From an uncultured Candidatus Pelagibacter sp. (GTDB taxonomy: Bacteria > Pseudomonadota > Alphaproteobacteria > Pelagibacterales > Pelagibacteraceae): a stretch of DNA of 64,000 nt. The notes beneath the pieces were generated by a model. That model made no database searches. It worked only from the letters and a program-made list of their open reading frames with translations, and was not told the DNA's origin. The stretch lies in NCBI GenBank assembly GCA_905612435.1, contig CAJQRZ010000003.1, positions 32,001 through 96,000 on the forward strand, read 5' to 3'. This document shows positions 34,487 through 46,125 of this stretch, one piece after another; the stretch's first letter is position 1; every line of letters starts with the position of its first letter. Made by a program: the position numbers and the translations under genes.

Positions 34487-34816
34487 ATGAATAATGTAAC
34501 TAAAAAATGGTTATTTTTAAAAGCTAGCTCAGTGGTGTTAATACCATTAATGATTTGGTTTATTTTAAGTTTAATTTCTGTTTTTGATAAAGATTATATT
34601 GATGTTGTTAGATTTTTTTCAACCCAACCATCAAAATTTTTAGTTTCATTATTGCTAGTTTTTGCTTACTTTTTCTCAGCTTTAAGCATTAATGAGGTAT
34701 TTGAAGATTATATTCAGGACAAAAAAATCAAAAATGTCGCAAACAAAGCTTTATATATATTTGCTATAATAATGCCTTTAACAACAATTATAATTATATT
34801 TAATTTAACCACATGA
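34487..34816 (+). CDS. sdhD: Succinate dehydrogenase hydrophobic anchor subunit (SdhD), no histidine
   Basis: Protein of 109 residues with three membrane helices. The conserved E-D-Y-I (Asp74 and Tyr75, the quinone-site pair) fixes the alignment. The heme-ligating histidine expected 11 residues before the aspartate (E. coli His71) is Phe63. The whole protein contains no histidine. Anchors SdhAB and forms the quinone site. Overlaps sdhA by four bases (ATGA). Confidence 0.88.
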   Translation: MNNVTKKWLFLKASSVVLIPLMIWFILSLISVFDKDYIDVVRFFSTQPSKFLVSLLLVFAYFFSALSINEVFEDYIQDKKIKNVANKALYIFAIIMPLTTIIIIFNLTT

Positions 34817-36588
34817 GTGCTTATAAAATTATAGATCACAAATACGATGTAATCGTTCTTGGAGCAGGTGGTTCTGGATTGAGAGCAGCTGTTGGTTTAA
34901 GCGAAGCAGGCTTAAAAACTGCATGCATATCAAAAGTATTTCCAACAAGAAGCCATACATCTGCAGCACAAGGTGGAATTTCAGCTGCACTTGGAAACAT
35001 GGGTGAAGACGATTGGCGTTGGCACATGTATGATACTGTTAAAGGCGCAGATTGGTTAGGTGATCAAGATAGTATCGAATATTTATGTAAAGAAGCCCCA
35101 AAAGCAGTAATAGAACTAGAAAAATATGGAGTTCCTTTCAGTCGAACAGATGAAGGAAAAATTTATCAAAGGCCTTTTGGAGGAATGACAAAAAATTATG
35201 GAAAAGAAATTGTTCAAAGAACCTGTGCGGCTGCAGACCGAACAGGCCATGCAATACTTCACACTCTTTATGGACAAGCTGTAAAACATAATACAGAATT
35301 TTTCATTGAATACTTCGCCTTAGATTTGTTAATGAAAGATGGGGCGTGTAAAGGTCTCATAGCTTGGAACTTAAATGATGGGACCATTCATAGATTTAGG
35401 GCTCATAGTACAATAATTGCCACAGGTGGTTATGGTAAAGTTTATTATTCCGCAACTTCAGCACATACTTGTACTGGAGATGGAAATGCAATGATTTTAA
35501 GAGCAGGCTTACCATTACAGGATATGGAATTTGTTCAATTTCACCCAACTGGAATTTATGGTCATGGGACACTAATTTCCGAAGGAGTTAGAGGAGAAGG
35601 TGGGTATTTAGTAAATTCAAAAGGTGAAAGATTTATGGAACGATATGCTCCAAGCGCTAAAGATTTAGCATCAAGAGATGTAGTAAGTAGATCGATGTCA
35701 ATTGAAATCAATGAAGGAAGAGGTGTTGGTAAAGATAAAGATCATGTTCACTTGCATTTAAGTCATTTAGATAAAGGCATTATTGAAAGTAGACTTCCAG
35801 GAATTACAGAGGCAGCAAGATTATTTGCAAATGTTGATGTAACTAAAGACCCAATACCCGTAGTCCCTACTGTACATTATAATATGGGAGGTATTCCAAC
35901 AAATTATAAAGCTGAGGTATTAACTGTAAATGGTTCTGAAAAAATAGTTCCAGGATTAATGGCAATTGGAGAAGCGGCTTGCGTTTCTGTACATGGTGCA
36001 AATAGACTTGGGTCAAATTCTTTGATTGATTTAGTGGTATTTGGAAGGGCAGCAGCCAAGAGAGCTGCAGAGCTTGTAAAACCAGGGACTCCACATGAAC
36101 ATATAGAAGAGCTCGAAACAGAAAAATGTTTAGAAAGATTTGATAAATTAAGAAATGCAAACGGTGAAAATAGTACTGCAGAACTTAGGCTTGCAATGCA
36201 AAAAATTATGCAATCGAAGTGTGCAGTTTTTAGGACAGAAAAAACACTTAAAGAAGGTATTGATGAAATTAAAAAAACTTATGATGACATGGATTCAATT
36301 GCAGTAAAAGATAAATCTCTTATTTTTAATACTGATTTAGTTGAAACATTAGAATTTGATAATTTAATAAGACAGGCAATTACTACCGTTACTTCAGCAT
36401 ATAGCAGAAAAGAGAGTAGAGGGGCTCATGCTAGGGAAGATTTCCCAAAAAGAGATGATGAAAATTTTATGCAACATACTGTTGTATGGTGTAATGGAAA
36501 AGATACTAAGATTAGCTATAGACCAGTTCACAAAACAACATTAACAAATGAAGTTCAATATTTTCCACCACAAGAAAGAGTTTATTAA
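34813..36588 (+). CDS. sdhA: Succinate dehydrogenase flavoprotein subunit
   Basis: Protein of 591 residues: G-A-G-G-S-G-L-R-A for FAD, the covalent FAD histidine in [10 protein letters not shown] near residue 45, F-H-P-T-G near 244 and [11 protein letters not shown] near 398. It oxidises succinate to fumarate. Its last base is the first base of the sdhB ATG. Confidence 0.98.
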   Translation: MSAYKIIDHKYDVIVLGAGGSGLRAAVGLSEAGLKTACISKVFPTRSHTSAAQGGISAALGNMGEDDWRWHMYDTVKGADWLGDQDSIEYLCKEAPKAVIELEKYGVPFSRTDEGKIYQRPFGGMTKNYGKEIVQRTCAAADRTGHAILHTLYGQAVKHNTEFFIEYFALDLLMKDGACKGLIAWNLNDGTIHRFRAHSTIIATGGYGKVYYSATSAHTCTGDGNAMILRAGLPLQDMEFVQFHPTGIYGHGTLISEGVRGEGGYLVNSKGERFMERYAPSAKDLASRDVVSRSMSIEINEGRGVGKDKDHVHLHLSHLDKGIIESRLPGITEAARLFANVDVTKDPIPVVPTVHYNMGGIPTNYKAEVLTVNGSEKIVPGLMAIGEAACVSVHGANRLGSNSLIDLVVFGRAAAKRAAELVKPGTPHEHIEELETEKCLERFDKLRNANGENSTAELRLAMQKIMQSKCAVFRTEKTLKEGIDEIKKTYDDMDSIAVKDKSLIFNTDLVETLEFDNLIRQAITTVTSAYSRKESRGAHAREDFPKRDDENFMQHTVVWCNGKDTKISYRPVHKTTLTNEVQYFPPQERVY

Positions 36589-37361
36589 TGGTTCAAATAA
36601 ATTTACCTGAAAATTCAAAAGTTCAAAAAGGTAATTATTACGAAGATAAAACTGGATCAAAAAATATAAGAAAAGTAAACATTTATAGGTGGGACCCGTC
36701 AACTGAAGAAAAACCAAGATTAGATACCTATGAAGTTGATATGGATAACTGTCCATCAAAAGTATTAGATATTTTAAATAAAATTAAAAATGAAATTGAC
36801 TCTTCATTAACTTACCGAAGATCTTGTTCCCACGGTGTTTGTGGTTCTTGTGCAATGAATATGGATGGAAAAAATGGATTAGCATGTACAACACCTCATG
36901 CAGAAATTGATGGTGATATAAACATTTATCCGCTACCTCATTTAAAGGTAAAAAAAGATTTAATTGGTGATTTAAGCGGACTATACAAACAGTATGAATC
37001 AATTGAGCCTTGGTTAAAAACTAATACAAAAGTAGAAACAACAGAAATTATTCAATCAAAAAAAGATAGAGCGAAACTAGATGGTGCTTACGAATGTATA
37101 ATGTGTGCATGTTGTTCAACTTCGTGCCCAAGTTATTGGTGGAATGGTGATAAATTTTTGGGTCCCGCAGTTTTACTACAAGCTTATAGATGGATAGTAG
37201 ACAGTAGAGATGATGAAAGAAAAGAGAGATTAAAAAAAGTTGCTGATGAACTGAAGCTATATAGGTGTCATACTATTATGAATTGTACTAATGCTTGTCC
37301 AAAAGGATTAAATCCAGCAAAAGCTATAGCTGAACTAAAGAAAATGCTTGCAACAAGCTAA
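36588..37361 (+). CDS. sdhB: Succinate dehydrogenase iron-sulfur subunit
   Basis: Protein of 257 residues with all cluster ligands: 2Fe-2S cysteines 80, 85, 88 and 100; 4Fe-4S cysteines 170, 173, 176 and 180; 3Fe-4S cysteines 227, 233 and 237 (with one shared by spacing to the 4Fe-4S set). It carries electrons from FAD to ubiquinone. The soluble half of the complex is therefore intact despite the altered anchors. Confidence 0.98.
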   Translation: MVQINLPENSKVQKGNYYEDKTGSKNIRKVNIYRWDPSTEEKPRLDTYEVDMDNCPSKVLDILNKIKNEIDSSLTYRRSCSHGVCGSCAMNMDGKNGLACTTPHAEIDGDINIYPLPHLKVKKDLIGDLSGLYKQYESIEPWLKTNTKVETTEIIQSKKDRAKLDGAYECIMCACCSTSCPSYWWNGDKFLGPAVLLQAYRWIVDSRDDERKERLKKVADELKLYRCHTIMNCTNACPKGLNPAKAIAELKKMLATS

Positions 37362-37385
37362 TTACCTATTTAAATAATCCTATTC

Positions 37386-38879
37386 ATGAATTTATTAGAA
37401 CATTTTGTTGGCGGAAAGCTAATATCAGGCTTATCTGATAGAAAAAGTAAAGTTTTTAATCCTGCTACTGGTGAACAAGAATCCGAAGTAAGATTGGCAA
37501 GTAAAGCTGATTTAGATCAAGCAGCCAAAGTTGCTCAAAAAGCTTTTGAAACTTGGTCATTAAAACCCGCCCTTCAAAGATCAAGGGTAATGTTTAAATT
37601 TAAAGAATTAATAGAAAAAAACTCTGATGAGCTTACTAAACTAATAGTTTCTGAGCATGGAAAAGTTTATGAGGATGCAAAAGGTTCTTTAACAAGAGGA
37701 TTAGAGGTTGTTGAGTTTGCCTGTGGAATTCCACAAGTTCTTAAAGGAGAATTTTCAGAAAATGTGGGAACAAACGTTGATAGCTGGTCAATGCGTCAAC
37801 CTCTAGGAGTGGTTGCTGGAATAACACCATTTAATTTCCCCGCAATGGTTCCTATGTGGATGTTTCCGATTGCTATTGCATGTGGAAATACATTTATTTT
37901 AAAACCATCGGAAAAAGACCCATCATGTGCATTAAAATTGGCTGAATTATTAAAAGAAGCTGGACTTCCAGATGGAGTTTTTAATGTAGTTAATGGAGAT
38001 AAAGAATCTGTCGATGCAATTTTAACTAATAAGGATATTAAAGCTGTAAGTTTTGTGGGATCAACTCCCATTGCAAAATATATTTATGAGAATGCAGCAA
38101 AAAATGAAAAAAGAGTTCAAGCATTAGGTGGAGCAAAAAATCATTTAGTTGTAATGCCAGATTGTGACCTTGATGGTGCGGTAAATGGTTTAATGGGAGC
38201 AGCATATGGATCTGCTGGAGAAAGATGTATGGCCCAATCTGTGGCTGTGGCTGTTGGAGATATAGGAGACCAGTTAGTTTTGCGTTTGTCAAAAAAAGTT
38301 GAAGCATTAAAAGTAGGACCAGGAATGGATAAAAATTCTGAAATGGGACCATTAGTTACAAAAGAACATTTAGAAAAAGTAAAAGGATATGTAGATCTAG
38401 GTGTTAAAGAAGGTGCAAAATTAATTACAGACGGTAGAAATTTAAAACTACAAGGTTATGAAAACGGATATTACTTAGGTGGTTGTTTGTTTGATCACGT
38501 AAATAAAGATATGATAATTTATAAAGAAGAAATATTTGGTCCAGTTCTCTCAATTGTCAGAGTAAAAACTTTTGAAGAAGCAACAAAGTTAATAAATGAT
38601 CATGAATATGGTAATGGTGTGAGCATCTATACTAGAGATGGAGATGCAGCTAGAACATTTGCCAGTAAAATTCAAGTTGGTATGGTTGGTATTAACGTGC
38701 CTATACCAGTTCCAATGGCCTTTCATAGTTTTGGTGGATGGAAGAGATCATTATTTGGAGATAGTGGAATGCACGGGGCTGAAGGAGTAAAATTTTATAC
38801 AAAACTTAAAACAGTAACATCAAGATGGCCTTCTGGAATAAGGTCAAATGCAGAATTTGTCATGCCAACAATGAAATAA
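37386..38879 (+). CDS. mmsA: Methylmalonate-semialdehyde dehydrogenase (CoA-acylating)
   Basis: Protein of 497 residues of the aldehyde dehydrogenase superfamily, MmsA branch: [10 protein letters not shown] near residue 140, F-V-G-S-T near 223, the catalytic cysteine in G-E-R-C-M-A near 283, and the absence of the usual general-base glutamate (L-G-G-A-K-N-H replaces E-L-G-G). It converts methylmalonate or malonate semialdehyde and CoA to propionyl- or acetyl-CoA. It is inserted between sdhB and mdh, presumably feeding valine, inositol or other semialdehydes into the TCA genes around it. Confidence 0.92.
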   Translation: MNLLEHFVGGKLISGLSDRKSKVFNPATGEQESEVRLASKADLDQAAKVAQKAFETWSLKPALQRSRVMFKFKELIEKNSDELTKLIVSEHGKVYEDAKGSLTRGLEVVEFACGIPQVLKGEFSENVGTNVDSWSMRQPLGVVAGITPFNFPAMVPMWMFPIAIACGNTFILKPSEKDPSCALKLAELLKEAGLPDGVFNVVNGDKESVDAILTNKDIKAVSFVGSTPIAKYIYENAAKNEKRVQALGGAKNHLVVMPDCDLDGAVNGLMGAAYGSAGERCMAQSVAVAVGDIGDQLVLRLSKKVEALKVGPGMDKNSEMGPLVTKEHLEKVKGYVDLGVKEGAKLITDGRNLKLQGYENGYYLGGCLFDHVNKDMIIYKEEIFGPVLSIVRVKTFEEATKLINDHEYGNGVSIYTRDGDAARTFASKIQVGMVGINVPIPVPMAFHSFGGWKRSLFGDSGMHGAEGVKFYTKLKTVTSRWPSGIRSNAEFVMPTMK

Positions 38880-38889
38880 AGGAAAATTT

Positions 38890-39852
38890 ATGAAAAAAAT
38901 ATCTTTAATTGGAGCTGGTCAAATAGGTGGAACCTTAGCACATTTAATAGGACTTAAAGAGCTAGCTAATGAGGTCGTACTATTTGATATTGCAAGCGGA
39001 ATAGCAAAAGGAAAGGCTTTAGATATAGCTCAATCTTCATCAATAGATGGCTTTAATGTTAGATTTTTAGGCACAGATAATTATGAAGATATTAAAGACT
39101 CAGATGTAATTATTGTAACAGCAGGTGTTCCAAGAAAACCAGGAATGAGTAGAAATGACTTGTTAGGTATAAATTTAAAAATTATTAAACAAGTAGCAGA
39201 GGGCGTTAAAAAAAATGCACCAAAGGCTTTTGTTATATGTATTACAAACCCGCTAGATGTTATAGTGATGGCATTTCAAAAATATTCTGGATTACCTACA
39301 AATAAAGTTGTTGGTATGGCTGGAATTTTAGATAGCTCAAGATTTAAATTATTTTTATCATTAGAATTAAATGTCCCAGTAAAAGAAATAGAAGCAATAG
39401 TAATGGGTGGTCATGGAGATACGATGGTACCTTTGCCAAGATTTACAAAAGTTTCAGGTAAATCATTATTGGAATTAGTAAAAGAAGGAAAAATATCTTC
39501 TGAAAAATTAGAAAGCATCAACCAAAGGACAAGAGATGGTGGTGCAGAAATTGTTAAGTATCTAGAAAAGGGTTCTGCATTTTACGCTCCTGCAGCATCA
39601 GGTGTTGAAATGGCCAAAGCATATTTAAATGATGAAAAAAAAATATTACCGTGTGCCGTTTATCTTGATGGAGAATATGGAGTAAATAATATTTATGCTG
39701 GTGTTCCAGTACTAATTGGTAAGAGTGGAGTAGAAGAAATAGAAGAAGTAGATTTAGATGAAAAAGAAAAAAAAAATTTTATGAATTCAATCGATGCAGT
39801 TAAAAAATTATGGGAAGCTGCTTCAGTAATTGATACAGATCTTTCTAAATAA
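38890..39852 (+). CDS. mdh: Malate dehydrogenase
   Basis: Protein of 320 residues of the lactate dehydrogenase-like malate dehydrogenase type: G-A-G-Q-I-G-G near residue 8, an aspartate in L-F-D-I-A for NAD preference, R-K-P-G-M-S-R-N-D with the malate-specific arginines, and the catalytic histidine in G-G-H-G-D-T-M-V. It oxidises malate to oxaloacetate. Three bases separate it from sucC. Confidence 0.96.
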   Translation: MKKISLIGAGQIGGTLAHLIGLKELANEVVLFDIASGIAKGKALDIAQSSSIDGFNVRFLGTDNYEDIKDSDVIIVTAGVPRKPGMSRNDLLGINLKIIKQVAEGVKKNAPKAFVICITNPLDVIVMAFQKYSGLPTNKVVGMAGILDSSRFKLFLSLELNVPVKEIEAIVMGGHGDTMVPLPRFTKVSGKSLLELVKEGKISSEKLESINQRTRDGGAEIVKYLEKGSAFYAPAASGVEMAKAYLNDEKKILPCAVYLDGEYGVNNIYAGVPVLIGKSGVEEIEEVDLDEKEKKNFMNSIDAVKKLWEAASVIDTDLSK

Positions 39853-39855
39853 AGA

Positions 39856-41016
39856 ATGAACATTCACGAACATCAAGCTAAACAAATTTTGAAAAAATAT
39901 GGTGCAGCAGTACCAGAAGGAATTTTTGCTTTTACAGTAGAAGATTTGATAGAAAAAGCAAAAACATTAAAAACAGAAAAATTTATTTTAAAGGCACAAA
40001 TCCATGCTGGCGGAAGAGGTAAAGCCGGAGGTGTAAAAATATTAAATACAATAGAAGAATTGGGTACTGCAGCGAAAGAATTGTTAGGCAAAATACTTGT
40101 TACCCATCAAACAGGACCAGAGGGTAGAAAAGTTAAAAGATTATATGTTGAGGAGTCATCTAATATTGATAAAGAATTTTATTTATCATGTTTGGTTGAT
40201 AGAGTAAGTTCTAAGATAGCATTTATATCTAGTGATCAAGGTGGAATAGATATTGAAGAAGTAGCAAACAAAACACCAGAAAAAATTATAACAACAAAAG
40301 TTGATATTAGTGACGAGATATCTGATGAGAATTGTGAAAAAATAATAGAAGTTTTTAGCTTATCTAATAATACTAAAAAACAAGCATTATCATTGATTAA
40401 ATCAATATTTAAGATGTTTATTGCTACTGATGCTAATATGGTTGAGATTAATCCATTGATTTTAAATAAAGAAAAAAAAATAATTTGTTTAGATGCAAAA
40501 ATTAATTTTGATGACAATGCTTTGTTTAAACACCCAGATATTATTGAGTTAAGAGATTTAAATGAAGAAGACCCAATTGAAATAGAAGCAAGCAAGCACG
40601 ATCTTGCTTATATAAAATTGGATGGAAGTATTGGTTGTATGGTCAATGGAGCTGGACTAGCTATGGCTACTATGGATATAATTAAACTATATGGAAAAGA
40701 GCCTGCTAATTTTTTAGACGTAGGTGGTGGAGCTTCAAAAGAAAAAGTTTCTGCAGCACTTAAGATAATCCTTTCAGATAAAAATGTTAAAGGTATTTTA
40801 ATAAATATTTTTGGCGGTATAATGAGATGTGATGTCCTTGCCCAAGGGGTTGTGGATGCAGCTAAAGAAATAAATATTAATGTTCCATTAGTTGTTAGAT
40901 TGGCAGGAACAAAATTTAAAGAAGGAAAAGAAATATTAGATAATTCAGGATTAAAATTAATCTCAGCAGAGAACTTAGATGATGCAGCTAAAAAAATTGT
41001 AGAGGCTATAAAATAA
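39856..41016 (+). CDS. sucC: Succinate-CoA ligase, beta subunit
   Basis: Protein of 386 residues: an ATP-grasp domain from M-N-I-H-E-H-Q-A-K, with [10 protein letters not shown] near residue 51 and V-E-I-N-P-L near 196, followed by the CoA-ligase domain with [10 protein letters not shown] near 317. Works with SucD to make ATP or GTP from succinyl-CoA. One base before sucD. Confidence 0.97.
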   Translation: MNIHEHQAKQILKKYGAAVPEGIFAFTVEDLIEKAKTLKTEKFILKAQIHAGGRGKAGGVKILNTIEELGTAAKELLGKILVTHQTGPEGRKVKRLYVEESSNIDKEFYLSCLVDRVSSKIAFISSDQGGIDIEEVANKTPEKIITTKVDISDEISDENCEKIIEVFSLSNNTKKQALSLIKSIFKMFIATDANMVEINPLILNKEKKIICLDAKINFDDNALFKHPDIIELRDLNEEDPIEIEASKHDLAYIKLDGSIGCMVNGAGLAMATMDIIKLYGKEPANFLDVGGGASKEKVSAALKIILSDKNVKGILINIFGGIMRCDVLAQGVVDAAKEININVPLVVRLAGTKFKEGKEILDNSGLKLISAENLDDAAKKIVEAIK

Positions 41017-41017
41017 T

Positions 41018-41893
41018 ATGTCTGTATTAATTAATAAAAATACAAAAGTTATCTGTCAAGGTTTTACAGGCGCTCATGGAACATTTCATTCCGAGCAAGC
41101 AATAAAATATGGAACAAATTTAGTTGGAGGGGTTACCCCAAAAAAGGGAGGACAAAAACACCTTGATCGTCCAGTTTTCAACACTGTAGTAGAAGCTAAA
41201 AAAAAAGTTGGTGCTGATGCAACAATGATCTATGTTCCCGCAAAATTTGCTGCAGCTGCAATAATTGAAGCTATTGAATCTTCCATCGAACTTATCGTAT
41301 GTATTACAGAGGGTATACCAATACTAGACATGCTAAGAGTTAAAAAAAAACTAAATAAATCTAAAAGTAGATTAATAGGACCTAATTGTCCTGGGATAAT
41401 CACTCCTGATGAATGTAAAATTGGAATTATGCCTGGAAATATTAATAAAAAAGGATCTGTTGGAATAGTTTCAAGATCTGGAACTTTGACTTATGAAGCG
41501 GTTGCGCAAACAACAGAAAACGGATTGGGACAATCTACTTGTATAGGAATTGGTGGAGATCCTATTAATGGAACAAATTTTATTGATTGTTTAGATTTGT
41601 TTTTAAATGATGAGGAAACCAAATCTATTCTTATGATAGGAGAAATAGGTGGAACAGCAGAAGAAGAGGCGGCAGAATTTGTAAAAAATCACAAAATACA
41701 AAAACCAATAGTTGGTTTTATTGCTGGAATAACAGCACCTCCTGGAAGAAGAATGGGGCATGCAGGAGCTATAATTTCTGGTGGAAAAGGTGGGGCAGAA
41801 GACAAGATAAAAAAAATGCAAGAATGTGGCATTACTATTGCAAAATCACCATCAGAAATAGGCAAAACATTATTTAATAAATTGTCTAATTGA
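41018..41893 (+). CDS. sucD: Succinate-CoA ligase, alpha subunit
   Basis: Protein of 291 residues: [11 protein letters not shown] near residue 15 for CoA binding, G-P-N-C-P-G-I-I near 122, and the phosphorylated histidine in [11 protein letters not shown] near 246. Partner of SucC. Confidence 0.97.
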   Translation: MSVLINKNTKVICQGFTGAHGTFHSEQAIKYGTNLVGGVTPKKGGQKHLDRPVFNTVVEAKKKVGADATMIYVPAKFAAAAIIEAIESSIELIVCITEGIPILDMLRVKKKLNKSKSRLIGPNCPGIITPDECKIGIMPGNINKKGSVGIVSRSGTLTYEAVAQTTENGLGQSTCIGIGGDPINGTNFIDCLDLFLNDEETKSILMIGEIGGTAEEEAAEFVKNHKIQKPIVGFIAGITAPPGRRMGHAGAIISGGKGGAEDKIKKMQECGITIAKSPSEIGKTLFNKLSN

Positions 41894-41925
41894 AAAATAC
41901 TTTTCTGATATTATATTAAGAATAG

Positions 41926-44835
41926 ATGTCATCATCAAAAAATCTTGAATACGAAAAAACTTCATTTCTTAGCAAATCTAACAATGCATTTATTGAGCAG
42001 ATGTACTTAAAGTTTGTTAATAAAGATTCTAATCTACCAGAAAGTTGGAGAAAATATTTTGAAGGAATGGATGAAGACTTAGATGTTGTTGTAAAAGAGA
42101 TAAATGGACCATCTTGGAGTATCACTAAAAAAAGAGTTGATATAGATGAAATTCAAAAAAGAATTGAAAAGAGTGAAATAAAATTACCTAGCGAAAAAAA
42201 TACTGGTGAAATTAATCAAAAAGATTTACTTAAATCAAATAGTGAATCAATGAAAGCTGTTGCAATAATTAGATCTTACAGACTAAGAGGACACTTGATA
42301 GCTAAGCTTGACCCACTAGGATTGTTGGAGTCAGAATATTTAGATGAACTTCATCCAAAGTTTTATGGATTTAAAAAAGAAGATTACCAAAAAAAAATTT
42401 ATTTAGATGGAGCAATCAACAAACAATATTCTAATATTCGTGAAATTTTAAATTTTTTAAAAAAAACTTATTGTGGCTCAATAGGCTATGAATATATGCA
42501 TATATCAAATCCAAAAGAAAGAACATGGTTTAGAGATAGAGTGGAAAAATCAGAAGATACTTTGCATTTTACAAAAAATGGTAAGGAAGCTATCTTAAAT
42601 AAATTAATTCAAGCAGAGGGCTTTGAAAAATTTCTACACACAAAATATGTTGGAACAAAAAGATTTGGATTAGATGGTGCAGAAAGCTTAATCCCAGCCC
42701 TGGAACAAATAATAAAAATAGGTAGTCAATGCAATGTTAAAGAAGTTAAAATTGGAATGTCCCACAGAGGAAGACTTAATGTTTTAGCCAATGTTTTACA
42801 AAAGTCATACAAAAGAATATTTAATGAATTTGCTGGAGAAATTAACTTATCATCTGAAGAAGGTGCTGGTGATGTTAAGTATCATTTGGGAGCATCTTCA
42901 AATAGAGAGTTTGATGGTAACTCAGTGCATGTTAGTTTAACAGACAATCCATCTCACTTAGAAGCTGTTAATCCAGTTGTTTTAGGACAAACTAGAGCTA
43001 AACAATTTTTTCATAAAGATAAAGAGAGAAAAAAAGTTATCCCAATTTTAGTTCATGGTGATGCTGCTTTTGCAGGCCAAGGAGTTGTAGCAGAGTGTTT
43101 TGCTATGTCAGGCTTACCTGGCCATAATACTGGAGGTACTATTCATGTTATAATAAATAATCAAATTGGATTTACAACAAGTCCTAGATTTGCTCGATCT
43201 TCACCTTACCCATCTGATGCTGCCAAAATGGTTGATGCACCAATATTACATGTGAATGGAGATGATCCAGAAGCAGCAGTTTACGCGGCAAGAATAGCAA
43301 CAGAATTTAGGTTAAAATTCAATAGAGATGTTGTAATTGATCTAATTTGTTACAGAAGGTTTGGTCATAATGAAGGTGACGAACCATCATTCACTCAGCC
43401 ACTTATGTATAAAAAAATTAGGTCGCACCCATCGCCAGTAAAAGTCTATGGGAATAAACTAATAAATGACAATACAATTTCTAATGAAGATTTAAGTGGT
43501 TTTATAAAAAAATTTAAAGATTTGCTTGATGATCAATTTAAAAATGCAAAAGATTACAAACCCAAAATTGAATGGTTTGAAGGTACTTGGTCTGCATATA
43601 AACCTGAAAAAGGAAAAGATAAAAGAGGAGTGAGTGGAGCAGATACTGATAAACTTTTAAGAATATCAGAAAAAATTAATAGTACGCCACTAGAACTAAA
43701 CTTACACAAAACTATTATTAAAATATTAAGATTAAGAGGGGAGTCGGTAAAAAAAGGATCAGGTATAGATTGGTCGACTGCTGAAGCTTTAGCATTTGGC
43801 TCATTATTAGAAGAGGGATATCCAGTTAGATTGGTGGGACAAGATTCTGGTAGAGGAACTTTTAGTCAGAGGCATTCAGTTTTAAGAAATCAATCTGATA
43901 ATTCGCGTTATATTCCACTTAATAATATTTCAAATAGTCAAAAACAATTTGAGGTAGTAGATAGTTTTTTATCTGAATTAGCTGTTCTAGGTTTTGAATA
44001 TGGGTATAGTTTAGTTGAGCCAAATACTCTTACTTTGTGGGAAGCTCAATTTGGAGATTTTGCTAACGGTGCACAAGTTGTAATTGATCAATTTATTGCA
44101 TCTGGAGAAAGAAAATGGTCTAGAGCTTCAGGTTTAGTAATGTTGCTCCCTCATGGATATGAGGGTCAAGGACCAGAACATTCATCAGCAAGATTAGAAA
44201 GGTTTTTACAAATGTGCTCAAATGATAACATGCAAGTTATGAATTGTAGTACACCAGCTAATTATTTTCATGCCTTAAGAAGACAAATGCATAGAGATTT
44301 TAGAAAACCATTGATTATTATGACACCCAAATCTTTATTAAGAAATAAATATTGTGTTTCTAATTTAGAAGATTTTAACAAAAAAAATTCATTTCATAGA
44401 ATTTTATGGGATCATGCTATAGATCCAAAAATTAATGGGTTTATAAAATTGAAAAAAAGTTCAGAAATTAAAAAAGTGATAATGTGTTCTGGAAAAGTTT
44501 ATTTTGATTTATTGGCTGCTAGAGAAAAATTAAAAATAGATGATGTAGTATTGTACAGAATTGAACAATTATACCCTTTTCCAGCAAAAACTCTTGTTAA
44601 AGAGCTTAAAGTCTATGCTAAAAATGCTAAATTCTATTGGTGCCAAGAAGAGCCAAAAAATATGGGAGCTTGGTTTTCGGTGAGGGACTATATACAATGG
44701 ACATTAGAAACTATTAAAGCTAATAATGTAAAAATTTCTTATATAGGAAGAAGCCCAGATGCGTCACCGGCCACAGGATATGCCAAAAGACATATCTCTC
44801 AACAACAAGAAATTATTAACAAAGTATTTAAATAA
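41926..44835 (+). CDS. sucA: 2-oxoglutarate dehydrogenase E1 component
   Basis: Protein of 969 residues. The N-terminal F-I-E-Q-M-Y-L-K-F segment, R-S-Y-R-L-R-G-H near residue 108, G-M-S-H-R-G-R-L-N-V-L near 277 and the thiamine diphosphate motif G-D-A-A-F-A-G-Q-G near 381 are typical. The C-terminal transketolase-like domain has L-P-H-G-Y-E-G-Q-G-P-E-H-S-S. It decarboxylates 2-oxoglutarate and passes succinyl to SucB lipoate. Three bases before sucB. Confidence 0.97.
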   Translation: MSSSKNLEYEKTSFLSKSNNAFIEQMYLKFVNKDSNLPESWRKYFEGMDEDLDVVVKEINGPSWSITKKRVDIDEIQKRIEKSEIKLPSEKNTGEINQKDLLKSNSESMKAVAIIRSYRLRGHLIAKLDPLGLLESEYLDELHPKFYGFKKEDYQKKIYLDGAINKQYSNIREILNFLKKTYCGSIGYEYMHISNPKERTWFRDRVEKSEDTLHFTKNGKEAILNKLIQAEGFEKFLHTKYVGTKRFGLDGAESLIPALEQIIKIGSQCNVKEVKIGMSHRGRLNVLANVLQKSYKRIFNEFAGEINLSSEEGAGDVKYHLGASSNREFDGNSVHVSLTDNPSHLEAVNPVVLGQTRAKQFFHKDKERKKVIPILVHGDAAFAGQGVVAECFAMSGLPGHNTGGTIHVIINNQIGFTTSPRFARSSPYPSDAAKMVDAPILHVNGDDPEAAVYAARIATEFRLKFNRDVVIDLICYRRFGHNEGDEPSFTQPLMYKKIRSHPSPVKVYGNKLINDNTISNEDLSGFIKKFKDLLDDQFKNAKDYKPKIEWFEGTWSAYKPEKGKDKRGVSGADTDKLLRISEKINSTPLELNLHKTIIKILRLRGESVKKGSGIDWSTAEALAFGSLLEEGYPVRLVGQDSGRGTFSQRHSVLRNQSDNSRYIPLNNISNSQKQFEVVDSFLSELAVLGFEYGYSLVEPNTLTLWEAQFGDFANGAQVVIDQFIASGERKWSRASGLVMLLPHGYEGQGPEHSSARLERFLQMCSNDNMQVMNCSTPANYFHALRRQMHRDFRKPLIIMTPKSLLRNKYCVSNLEDFNKKNSFHRILWDHAIDPKINGFIKLKKSSEIKKVIMCSGKVYFDLLAAREKLKIDDVVLYRIEQLYPFPAKTLVKELKVYAKNAKFYWCQEEPKNMGAWFSVRDYIQWTLETIKANNVKISYIGRSPDASPATGYAKRHISQQQEIINKVFK

Positions 44836-44838
44836 AAA

Positions 44839-46125
44839 ATGAGTGAAAAAATTACAGTACCAGTTTTAGGCGAAAGCATAACTGAAGCAACGGTCTCCAA
44901 ATGGTTGAAAAAAAAAGGGGATCATGTACAAGCCGATGAAGCAATAGTTGAGTTAGAAACTGATAAGGTCAACCTAGAAGTCCCATCACCAGTTAGCGGC
45001 ACAATAGAAGAAATAAATGTAAAAGACGGAGAGGTTGTTGAAGTAGGTGCGCTACTAGGGTCAGTAAGTGAAAACAATAATAGTGCTACAGAAAAAACAA
45101 TACAAAAAATTGAACCAGAAAAAGTTGAAAACAACGTTGTAAATTTAGAGATTGAAAAAAAACAACCAAAATTTTTTGAAAAAACGGTTAAGCCTGAAAA
45201 TTCAGAAGAACCATTAATTTTAACAGAAGAAGTCAAAGTAAATAAATTTTTTGATAAAAAAGGAAGTAGTAAAATTTTATCACCAGCAGTAAGAAAAATA
45301 GTAGCAGAGAATAAAATTGATTTAGATAAAGTTAATGGCTCAGGAAAAGAAGAAAGAATACTAAAAGGTGATTTGATAAGCATGATGGGAACAAACCCTC
45401 AACCGTCAGAGAGAAAAATTCAATATGGTCAAGAAGAAAGAATTAAAATGACTAGATTAAGACAAACTATTGCAAAAAGATTAAAACAAGCTCAAGAAAA
45501 TGCTGCATTGTTAACAACGTTTAATGAAATTGATATGACAAGTATAATAGAGATGAGAAAAGAGAATCAAGAAGATTTTCAAAGTAGATATGGAATTAAA
45601 TTAGGCTTTATGTCATTTTTTGTTAAAGCTTGTGTTGCTGCTTTAAAAACATTTCCATCTGTTAATGCTGAAATTGAAGGTGATGAAATTATTTATAAAA
45701 ATTATTATAATGTAAGTTTTGCAGTCGGAACTGAAAAAGGATTAGTCGTTCCTGTTTTAAGAAATGCAGATGAATTGTCGTTTGCTAATATTGAAAAAAA
45801 TATAAAATCTATATCTAAAAAAGCAAGAGATGGAAAATTAACTATTGAAGATCTTCAAGGTGGAACTTTCACTATCAGCAATGGTGGTGTTTATGGTTCA
45901 ATGTTATCTACTCCAATATTAAATTTACCACAATCTGGAGTGTTAGGAATGCACAATATAGTTGAAAGACCAGTAGTAGTTGAGGGTGAAATTAAAATTA
46001 GACCAATTATGTATCTCGCACTATCTTATGACCACAGAATTATTGATGGAAAAGAATCTGTTTCATTTTTAAAAATGGTTAAAGAGAATTTAGAAGATCC
46101 AAGAAGGTTATTTTTAAATATTTAG
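44839..46125 (+). CDS. sucB: 2-oxoglutarate dehydrogenase E2 component (dihydrolipoyl succinyltransferase)
   Basis: Protein of 428 residues: one lipoyl domain (Lys43 in E-T-D-K-V), a linker of about 70 residues rich in Glu, Lys and Asn, a peripheral subunit-binding domain (about 152-188), and the catalytic domain with S-Y-D-H-R-I-I-D-G near 396. Length and position after sucA set it apart from pyruvate dehydrogenase E2. Abuts lpd. Confidence 0.96.
   Translation: MSEKITVPVLGESITEATVSKWLKKKGDHVQADEAIVELETDKVNLEVPSPVSGTIEEINVKDGEVVEVGALLGSVSENNNSATEKTIQKIEPEKVENNVVNLEIEKKQPKFFEKTVKPENSEEPLILTEEVKVNKFFDKKGSSKILSPAVRKIVAENKIDLDKVNGSGKEERILKGDLISMMGTNPQPSERKIQYGQEERIKMTRLRQTIAKRLKQAQENAALLTTFNEIDMTSIIEMRKENQEDFQSRYGIKLGFMSFFVKACVAALKTFPSVNAEIEGDEIIYKNYYNVSFAVGTEKGLVVPVLRNADELSFANIEKNIKSISKKARDGKLTIEDLQGGTFTISNGGVYGSMLSTPILNLPQSGVLGMHNIVERPVVVEGEIKIRPIMYLALSYDHRIIDGKESVSFLKMVKENLEDPRRLFLNI

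Noticed and set aside
44922-45383. Minus-strand ORF of 153 codons inside sucB
   Set aside because: Fully opposite the sucB lipoyl domain and linker; a shadow of biased coding sequence with no recognisable protein.
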